Position numbers and translations under genes: made by a program | The notes under the pieces: generated by a model | What the model saw: the letters and a program-made list of their open reading frames with translations, nothing else | Databases searched by the model: none | Told to the model about the DNA's origin: nothing | Shown: one piece after another, positions 59,095 to 64,000 of the stretch | Numbering within the stretch: the first letter of the stretch is position 1 | Layout of the letters: the number at the start of each line of letters is the position of its first letter | Assembly: GCA_963978545.1 (NCBI GenBank) | Contig: OZ021722.1 | Location: 108,554,442 to 108,618,441, forward strand | DNA: 64,000 bases | Source of the DNA: Linyphia triangularis | Lineage: Eukaryota > Arthropoda > Arachnida > Araneae > Linyphiidae | Direction of reading: 5' to 3'

Positions 59095-62000
59095 TTGTTT
59101 ACTTCAATACCAAAATTGTAAAAATGGAGCAGTTTTGTAGCAATTTAGATTGGAATGGGTGTTTAGGAATAATAATAGAGAACTGAAGCAATAGCAGAAC
59201 CCCTTTTGTTTTAAATTTAAAAAGGCAAAACATAAATATTTTTAAAAACAAAAAACTGCATGACAAATTGTCATTTTATTTCTTAAATGTAATTCTTTTT
59301 CCAATCTAGTTTATTTTAATGCCAATTTTCAATTTAGATATTTTTACTTTAGCTTTCCTATGCAGAACAATATTTTCAGTAGTAAAATTGCTGCAAATGT
59401 AAAAGCATCATAAAGAAGTGTTATTAATATAATTTACTAATATAAATTTAAATAATTTACTAAAAGCGTCGTTACAAAACTGTTCCCCCCCCCCCTTCTT
59501 TGTAGAACTATCAAAATAATAGTCTTCCTTTGAAGTACAAGCAAAAACAGTGTTACGATTAGGCATAAAAAAAAGCAAGTTTAAATTTATTTATAAGAAC
59601 TTTTTCTTTAAGAAAAAATTTACCTGCACAGTTAGATTTTTATAAATTCTCTTATTATTTTGCACAGTAGGTTTAGGATAATCCTTCTTTGCAAGTGATT
59701 GCACAGGAACATACTTTTGAATAGGTATGTCTGTAGGAGGATCTTTAAAAAAGAAAAACATATGCAAAAATAAAATATAAAGACCTATAATACATAATCA
59801 GATAATTAATAATTAAAAATAAACACTTTTTTTTAATAAACAATTGGCAAACACTTTTGCAAAAAGAATATAAATCAAAGTTTCATTAGTTAAATGTTTT
59901 GGAGAGAATTGATTTTGTGGTAAGTATCTAACAAAACTAAAATACACTTAATTTTAAGAAAAGATAACATTTATGTATCATTATCAGTATATTTTAGGAA
60001 AGTGGACATTAGAAATTTCAGATAGCATAACATTAATTTACAAATTAAGCCAACTAAGTAAATAAACTAACTTTTCAAAACAAATAGAAATATAAAAAAC
60101 AAATTATAATAATCGGCTTAGGGCCGAAGTACAGTTTACTGTGGGCCTTAACAGGGTTCCCACTCAAATCATAGAATGAAAATCAATGACTTTTGAATGA
60201 CTTTTAAGCACCGAAATAATGTTTTTAAGGACCGTTGAAAATTTATTTTCAGGCCTCATGTCTATATATAAATTTTTAATAAAGTATATTCTACCAAAAA
60301 AGTTACAAGTTGGTGGATGCGTAATGCAAATATGTAGGTTGGTTGGCTGTTTTCAGATTATCTGGCACCGTCAGCAACACGAGGGCTATAATGCGCCGAA
60401 ACATTCGTCATTTGACAAGCCAATATACATTTACAAACACCCATGCCTTACACGGGACTCGAACCCGCAACCTTGCGGTCTAGAAGCTAGCACGCTAACC
60501 ACTATACCGTTTGATCGGCACAAATAGGTCGGAGAATTCCGATACGGTGCAGATAAGTGACAGTCACGCGGGAATAATAAGTCCGAGTTGTATTTTTATA
60601 AATTTTGTGGTTAGGCACACAACATCGGCAAAAATTAAGGACTTTTCGGACCACTAAGCATTTTCAAGGACTTTTAAGCACCTCTAACAGGGTTCCCACT
60701 CAAATCACAGAATGAAAATCAATGACTTTTAAGGACCTAATTAATGTTTTTAAGGACCTTTAAAAATTCGTTTTCAGGCATCATATCTATATTTAAATTT
60801 TTAATAAAGTATATTCTACCAAAAAAGTTAAAAGTTGGTGGATGCGTAATACAAATATGTCGGAAATTTTTGATAAGGTGCAGATAAGTGGCGGTCAAGC
60901 GGGGATAACAAGTCCGAGTTGTATTTTTATAAATTTTGCAGCTGGACAACATCTGTAAAAATTAAGGACTTTTAAGGACCTCTAAGCACTTTCAAGGACT
61001 TTTAAGCACCTCTAAGCATTTTCAAGGCCTTGAAAACAAGTTCAAAAATATTAAGCACTTTTAATGACTTTCAATGACCGTGGGAACCCTGTCTAAGCAT
61101 TTTCAAGGCCTTGAAAATAAGTTCAAAAATATTAAGCACTTTTAATGACTTTCAATGACCGTGGGAACCCTACTTAAGTCCAAGCCCACTACAATTCTTT
61201 TTTATTATCACAATTATTTAAGTTTTATAAAACATTGATACATCAATACAACTGAACAACATCAGCATACATGTCTTTGTATACAAGTAGGCGCATGTCC
61301 ACACAATGCCTTTCCTTCCTATGCCCAAACATTAAGTGGGGACGGACACCAGACCACACTTTTGATGAATAGAAAACTATTCCTTTGGAGTTAACACCCA
61401 GAGTAAAAAAAAATTAAATTTCATGGATTGCAAAAAAGTTTTTTATTTTCAACAAATATTTCACTTTTGTAGGAGAAGTCTAGTCTAGGTTAGCAAGTAA
61501 CTTTAAAATTGACTTAGTGAGTTTCACTTGTAAACCGACGATGATATGCTATTGATTTCTGAGAGTTAAGGGTAGGTGCATAAGATAAATATATTTTACA
61601 ATCAACGTACTGATGTGGGTTATATGTACAATTGGCAGATAATATAAATTAGCATCACAATTTTTTTTCAGACTGCCCTATTATGTAATTTAGGAATTAA
61701 TTATATAACTATCCTAAAAAAAATGTAAATTGGCATTTTAATTATTTTTTTGTTTGTTAATAAATGACCAGAGTGGCTCTACTTAGTGTTCTTTTTTCTT
61801 TCTAAGAATCAACCAATCAAAATGCTGCAGTGCAAGAAAATTTTACGGATAGCTTTGTGAGTGAAACCTTAGTTTAAAATTAAAAAAAATTTCAGTGTGA
61901 ATGACGTCCCACCCATCATAACGTCAGACATAAAAAAATTGCTTTTGTTACTGTGTTTGGTCTATTTTTGTGCTTTATTTTATATGCATCCTTTGTTTAT

Positions 62001-63003
62001 ATTAATGCGTTAGGAAAATCTAAAAAAACTTATTTTATAATGTAAATGTGTAAAATGTTGTTTTGATAAACCCATATGGAAATTAAATTAGCACGAATGT
62101 GTCTGGCTCCAAACCATCTTCTAAAACATTAAAAAAAAAAAAATGATAATTTGGTAGAAAATGAATTTTTCTGACTAAAATTGAAATATTTGTCAGAGTC
62201 AAAAATGTTTTTTTTTAAAAATATGATGTTTTAAAAAAATATATAAAATAATTTAAATGAATATTTGACCAGAAAAGTTGTGAAAAATATTATGTGTACA
62301 ATAAAAATTTTTACATGCTTTAGGTATATTTAAACAATAAATTTTTAAATATTTATTAATTCTTCGTGTAAAATCTGCATTTGGCAAATGTAGAAAATTA
62401 TCCACTCTTTGCATTAAAATTTCCAAGCAGTTAAGGAATAACTTACCAAGAGAAGTAAAATGTTCCATTTCATTATAAGGTTTTATTCTGTTTGCTGGTT
62501 TTGAAGCAAGGTATGAAGACTGAAAATGATTCAAGAAGTGGACATTGGAGAAAGGACAGCTGAAGGCTGTATCTATGCAAAATAATCAGAGAAATAACAC
62601 ATGAAATTTTGAAACATAAATAGTAAAATACATTAAAAAAAATCCTCTTTTTGTCACTACATTTGTGTTGTACATTGTGTGACTTGTAAACCCAAAGTTT
62701 AATTTATTAAATAAAATAGTTCAATGTTCGAGATAATGTGCAAATGAAATTAGTTTAAACATAAGAATAAGTTAAAAGCATTTTTAAAACATTTAATGTT
62801 TCCATTAAGGTGGATAGTTTGGTTACCTTTAAAAAAAACTAAGGGTGTTGAATATAGTGCAATTTTCAACTATACTATATAACTGTACACTGCTTTTAAA
62901 TGTGACATGGATTAGTATTATTATTTAACATTTTGATATTACTTTCATTTAAAAAAAAAATGATGAGTTTAGCAATATTTTTCACAATAATTTTTACATG
63001 TCC

Positions 63004-63039
<36 letters not shown>

Positions 63040-63838
63040 CTAAAGTATAAATTTGGTGATATGCTTGTAAATAATTCTTACGTTATTCTCTTTTGTAAGT
63101 GTTACAGAGGAGAAACAATCATTGGTGGGTGATGCTCAAAGAAAACAATCATTAGTGGGTGATGCTCAAAGAAACAAAACTCTGTGTTAAAGATAAAGAC
63201 ATTCGTTTTCCAACTTTTTATGCTTTTAAAGCATTTTCACAGAAATTTCGGTGTTGGGCTTGTTTAAATCTCGTTAAGAGGCATTATCAAAGAGATTTTG
63301 ATCAAAATCGTTAGCCATTTTTTAGCAATTACAGAAAAACATAATTTTTTTTCAATGGCAGCTACTATATGCACATGCACAATTTTGACAAAAACCTTAA
63401 TGACAAATGCCTTGACCACCACTAATTTATATGCGAAAGTTGAACATCATAGGTCCATCCATTAAGGAGCTATGCCAACCATAGACACATATTGTTTCTA
63501 TGCTATATTTTTACTCAGTACGTTCGACAACATGCAGAAATACAAAAAGAAAAGTTTTTTTTTACCAAATGCAATACTTTCATTAGCTTATGTTAACAAA
63601 TGGGTAATTAAAAGTAATAAATTGATACATACTAAGAATTCATTTTTAAAGGTAAAATCTTGACTTGATCAATAGAAAGAAAAGGATCAATTAAAAGGAT
63701 ATAGTTAGCAAGCCGTAACCTGTTAATAATATCAAAGCAATTACTTTGGGATCCAGGATCAGTAGGCAAGTTAGATGGCTTTGCATCTAAATCTTTTTTG
63801 GTCTGAGGTGATTTTGCATGCAGAGATATAAGTCCTCT
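36328..63838 (-). CDS. TALPID3: TALPID3 (KIAA0586) orthologue, C-terminal half, partial (span)
   Basis: A centrosomal/basal-body protein needed for ciliogenesis and, in vertebrates, Hedgehog signalling. Exons on the minus strand, 5' to 3': 63745-63838, 62447-62572, 59624-59742, 58465-58539, 56441-56568, 56253-56305, 53511-53629, 49623-49678, 48950-49089, 44778-44991, 44339-44468, 43252-43664, 40657-40718, 39642-39732 and 36328-36770. Phases agree at every junction except 53511/49623, where a 2-nt gap implies a missing exon or another splice site. Identity rests on LTVQALPSITING (TALPID3 has LTVQVLPSVDID in the same setting) and on five LSEGE/LSEGQ motifs near the C-terminus, a TALPID3 hallmark. 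About 750-770 residues are here against roughly 1500 in vertebrate proteins, so the 5' half lies beyond the right edge. No enzymatic domain is expected. Confidence 0.82.
36771..39641. other. Last TALPID3 intron
   Basis: Contains several short open frames at 37.7-39.0 kb on both strands with no recognisable domain. A decayed mobile element is possible, but nothing bounds it. Confidence 0.35.
39642..39732 (-). CDS. TALPID3: TALPID3 exon
   Basis: It reads EKDYSLSEGEIPPNYFQQ and then SSPYDSGS; this is the second LSEG motif. Acceptor tattgtag, donor GTAAGT, ends phase 1. Confidence 0.85.
40657..40718 (-). CDS. TALPID3: TALPID3 small exon
   Basis: It reads KSQLQSSSNIATEDSCSSDK, a Ser-rich linker. 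Acceptor tttgtcag, donor GTGAGT; phase 1 in, 0 out. Confidence 0.78.
40931..41555. mobile_element. Two mariner 3' ends fused head to head
   Basis: The left half on the minus strand reads YSPDLAPADFFLF, then a stop, then LKLALKGNRFSS to DGGNYFEGQ. The right half on the plus strand reads YSPYLAPADIFLF to DGGNYFDGQ. This is the C-terminus of mariner transposase. Outer ends (caaggtgagacc and its inverse) are mariner-like terminal repeats. Both halves lack the N-terminal DNA-binding region and the first catalytic residues. The stop and the D-to-Y change in the SPDLAP motif add to the damage, so this is inactive. Confidence 0.88.
41622..42591. mobile_element. Foldback element F4
   Basis: Arms of about 350 bp (41622-41971 and 42246-42591) are inverted copies at roughly 85-90 percent by eye. 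They share aaggcatattt, ttcgtcaggaggtgacc, agtcaaaaacattaaaac and atcattcgataaca. The loop is about 275 bp. Confidence 0.9.
43252..43664 (-). CDS. TALPID3: TALPID3 exon with repeated QSDP motifs
   Basis: A 413-nt exon with degenerate repeats (SLQLDP, AVQSDP, SVQSDP, STQCD) followed by DDMLSEGEVFLPW, the first of five LSEG motifs. Acceptor gcttttag, donor GTATGT; phase 2 in, 1 out. Confidence 0.85.
44339..44468 (-). CDS. TALPID3: TALPID3 exon
   Basis: It reads SNSSPSSAFPAELSTRLEF and then VINSLYEHLRKDDPVPDV. Acceptor tttttag, donor GTAGGA, ends phase 2. Confidence 0.8.
44778..44991 (-). CDS. TALPID3: TALPID3 exon
   Basis: It reads VKETQTDERDCDSCNVC and ends near CTLPETS. The donor is most likely GTTAGT. 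An alternative GTATTT a few bases upstream keeps the same phase, so the last two residues are uncertain. Confidence 0.78.
44992..46000. other. TALPID3 intron, no recognised feature
   Basis: AT-rich sequence. No repeat boundaries or coding motifs seen before the hAT-like element at 46007. Confidence 0.4.
46007..47815. mobile_element. hAT-like element (CAGGGATGAGTTTG ends, 6-bp duplication)
   Basis: The terminal repeats CAGGGATGAGTTTG and CAAACTCATCCCTG are perfect and flanked by AGTACT on both sides (46001-46006, 47816-47821). CAGGGATG fits the hAT consensus. 1809 bp with no transposase frame; most of the interior from 46.69 to 47.36 kb is a degenerate tandem repeat. Confidence 0.88.
46690..47360. 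repeat. Degenerate tandem repeat of about 100 bp inside the hAT-like element
   Basis: The phrase gcgtaa-act-gcgaaaat-a-catcac, then acgtaaatctcgg, recurs near 46704, 46774, 46906, 47004, 47129, 47221 and 47319. Copies are diverged. It is CpG-richer than its surroundings. The antisense frames at 46727-47291 that resemble each other are a by-product. Confidence 0.75.
48059..48453. mobile_element. hAT-like MITE (CAGGGTGGCCACA ends)
   Basis: The left end cagggtggccacaaa and the right end tgtggccactctg are inverted. The interior is symmetrical, with repeated ttccctgatttccctgaca words. No clean target duplication. Confidence 0.82.
48950..49089 (-). CDS. TALPID3: TALPID3 exon
   Basis: It reads FDTLNMGLDKAQMKDLMKEI and on to IMDSKNTQCFIPEVM; the first part looks helical. 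Acceptor gttatag, donor GTATGC, outgoing phase 0. Confidence 0.8.
49623..49678 (-). CDS. TALPID3: TALPID3 small exon
   Basis: It reads DGSLHNRNTTRYTTSTQT. Acceptor ttcttaag, donor GTGAGT. Phase 2 in, 1 out; the outgoing phase joins FDTLNMG of the next exon correctly. Confidence 0.68.
50441..51671. mobile_element. hAT-like element (CAGGGRTC ends, 6-bp duplication)
   Basis: Starts CAGGGATCAAAG and ends in the inverse of CAGGGGTCGCAG. Both ends carry tataggat-type words inside, and CATATC flanks both sides (50435-50440, 51672-51677). The interior from 50.75 to 51.6 kb is richer in G+C than the intron around it. No intact transposase. Confidence 0.8.
51678..52205. repeat. Unclassified repeat with TTGCCC words
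   Basis: Several ggttgccc/gggcaacc words (51712, 51722, 52045, 52102) suggest a decayed inverted-repeat element. The borders cannot be fixed. Confidence 0.35.
52220..53489. mobile_element. hAT-like element (CAGAGTTCATCCTA ends, 7-bp duplication) beside a TALPID3 exon
   Basis: The ends CAGAGTTCATCCTA and TAGGATGAACTCTG are perfect inverted repeats, followed inward by aaagggcagga-type words on both arms. ATTTTAG flanks both sides (52213-52219, 53490-53496). The insertion begins 21 bp from the end of exon 53511-53629, just past its splice donor. Confidence 0.87.
52434..52492 (-). CDS. Doubtful TALPID3 exon inside a hAT-like element
   Basis: After ttattttctcag a frame SHSSRIRTEAFYQYFDILSD follows exon 53511-53629 in phase 0. 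With the donor at 52432-52433 it would supply the two bases the next exon needs. That donor (GTTATT) is poor. The better donor four bases upstream (GTGAGT) gives the wrong phase. It lies within the transposon at 52220-53489, so it is either an exonised piece or spurious. Confidence 0.25.
53511..53629 (-). CDS. TALPID3: TALPID3 exon (helical segment)
   Basis: It reads LDSKEGAVSKEYVKELVKEV, then LEDFKLESYRGLLLESAEK; an amphipathic helix is likely. Donor GTAGTT at phase 0. This does not fit the next confident exon (49623-49678), which needs two incoming bases. A hAT-like element begins 14 bases past the donor-side exon edge. Confidence 0.78.
55111..55770 (-). pseudogene. Non-LTR retrotransposon ORF2 end (RNase H region), decayed
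   Basis: The minus strand reads ILTDSCSSL, then HFQWIPSHVDIHGNELADKL, the RNase H signature. A frame change follows, then a tail with PPTHLWY, GMTLDLLCDRGSRTAIFRL and NGHIECLTF, which matches the usual post-RNase-H region of jockey/CR1-type ORF2 proteins. Upstream reverse transcriptase is absent. A stop between the first parts and a frame break show it is dead. Confidence 0.82.
56253..56305 (-). CDS. TALPID3: TALPID3 small exon
   Basis: A 53-nt exon, KGIQVSGQPTRTVCTQS. Phase 2 in, 1 out, with acceptor tttttag and donor GTAAGT. Confidence 0.75.
56441..56568 (-). CDS. TALPID3: TALPID3 exon
   Basis: It reads KSHSAENCVKTVTLPSVPQE through ANDYTIYNE. Acceptor ttgtag, donor GTAAGT; ends phase 2. 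Confidence 0.78.
56790..57183 (+). mobile_element. Helitron-like element, 3' part
   Basis: Ends in a hairpin (ccccagcagcgcagggg), then CACGCTGCTAG before T. The interior matches 19070-19760 in inverse (tgcgatttctag, ttggttcagatgta, atttacaccagaa). The 5' TC end is not identified; the left border is approximate. Confidence 0.75.
57184..58464. other. TALPID3 intron, no recognised feature
   Basis: AT-rich, with no bounded repeat or coding motif. Confidence 0.4.
58465..58539 (-). CDS. TALPID3: TALPID3 exon
   Basis: Twenty-five codons, ALPSITINGEKTNF to MEELKE. It continues the LTVQ-LPS motif of the previous exon. Acceptor tttttag, donor GTATGT. Confidence 0.8.
58860..59610. repeat. Low-complexity intron stretch
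   Basis: Long T runs with tta repeats near 59030-59095 and a C run near 59486. Nothing else recognised. Confidence 0.6.
59624..59742 (-). CDS. TALPID3: TALPID3 exon
   Basis: It reads DPPTDIPIQKYVPVQSLAKK and ends KNLTVQ, the first half of the conserved LTVQ-LPS segment. The donor is GTAAAT and the outgoing phase is 0. Confidence 0.8.
60339..60520 (-). mobile_element. tRNA-derived SINE family C inside MITE G
   Basis: On the minus strand: box A region tatagtggttagcgtgc, then ggttgcgggttcgagtcccg, which contains a perfect box B GGTTCGAGTCC. Near-duplicate flanks caaatatgtagg and caaataggtcgg mark the target site in MITE G. A tRNA gene is unlikely because of this insertion context and the long tail. 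Confidence 0.85.
60688..61091. mobile_element. hAT-like MITE family G, copy 3 (nested)
   Basis: CAGGGTTCCCACTC to GTGGGAACCCTG, 404 bp, flanked by TCTAA on both sides (60683-60687, 61092-61096). It lies within copy 2, in the same orientation. Confidence 0.93.
61178..62446. other. TALPID3 intron, no recognised feature
   Basis: Unstructured AT-rich DNA with no terminal repeats or exon-like frames noted. Confidence 0.4.
62447..62572 (-). CDS. TALPID3: TALPID3 exon
   Basis: It reads TAFSCPFSNVHFLNHF and then PANRIKPYNEMEHFTSL. The acceptor is tgcatag and the donor GTAAGT. Phase 1 in and out. Confidence 0.75.
62573..63744. other. TALPID3 intron
   Basis: Contains an A run of about 27 at 63010-63036 and a short duplicated phrase (caatcattggtgggtgatgc and a near copy) at 63117-63170. 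No gene seen. Confidence 0.5.
63745..63838 (-). CDS. TALPID3: TALPID3 exon (first in window)
   Basis: It reads RGLISLHAKSPQTKKDLDAK and ends phase 1 before GTAATT. The acceptor is ctttccag; a second AG two bases on is an alternative. Confidence 0.65.
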
Positions 63839-64000
63839 CTGGAAAGAAAAAATATTCTTGGTTTAAATTTACTATTTAAGCTATTTGAATTGCAGTAAAA
63901 TCCCGATTTTACAGATTTTTTTCTGGAAACCCATTCTAATATACGTAATGTATTTTTCCCTCATGAAACATTTTGCATTTATCCAATTTCTCATATTTTA

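Larger units (their letters stand above)
60152..61172. mobile_element. hAT-like MITE family G, copy 2 (outer, twice interrupted)
   Basis: CAGGGTTCCCACTC at the left and GTGGGAACCCTA at the right, flanked by CTTAA on both sides (60147-60151, 61173-61177). It contains a SINE at 60339-60520 and a second family G copy at 60688-61091. Removing both leaves about 420 bp, the usual family length. Confidence 0.93.

Noticed and set aside
60440..60520. Possible functional tRNA gene (perfect box B)
   Set aside because: It lies inside a transposon with target-site duplicates and continues into a SINE body; no clean cloverleaf could be traced.

Overview
The window is AT-rich animal genomic DNA. It has GT-AG introns of 0.1-12 kb, two long split genes and very many DNA transposons. 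The two gene families and the intron and repeat style point to an arthropod, and I infer a chelicerate (spider-like); the sequence itself does not name a species.

Left half (about 2.1-33.1 kb, + strand): a cytosolic (PAPS-dependent) sulfotransferase gene. Six coding exons join in one frame (1230 nt including the stop, 409 codons) and carry all the signature motifs. The gene ends with an AATAAA at 33088. Its third intron (12.4 kb) contains an intronless, same-strand 203-codon gene at 22762-23373. That gene encodes a lysine-rich, histone-H1-tail-like protein and has its own AATAAA.

Right half (36.3-63.8 kb, - strand, convergent): the C-terminal half of a TALPID3 (KIAA0586) orthologue, a centrosome/ciliary basal-body protein. 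I place 15 exons plus one doubtful exon, with phases that match at every junction but one. The gene runs off the right edge, so its 5' half is outside the window. The two genes converge on about 3.2 kb of non-coding DNA (33.1-36.3 kb). They are unrelated in function and nothing shows co-regulation.

Introns and flanks hold a layered transposon record: (i) Helitrons (TC...CTAG ends, 3' hairpin), two with empty sites visible elsewhere in the window; (ii) hAT-like elements with CAGGG/CAGAG ends and 5-, 6- or 7-bp target duplications, three of them clean; (iii) three MITE families present in several copies; (iv) long foldback elements; (v) piggyBac-like and pogo/Tigger-like MITEs; (vi) a head-to-head pair of broken mariner ends; (vii) three tRNA-derived SINE families; (viii) the decayed end of a non-LTR retrotransposon; (ix) a 38-bp minisatellite and a 148-bp tandem array. 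No rRNA, functional tRNA, CRISPR array or bacterial-type operon is present. The observations most worth following are the nested lysine-rich gene, a splice-phase gap in TALPID3 next to a hAT insertion, the Helitron empty sites, and a CTCF-like AGATGGCGCT motif in both arms of three different foldback elements.
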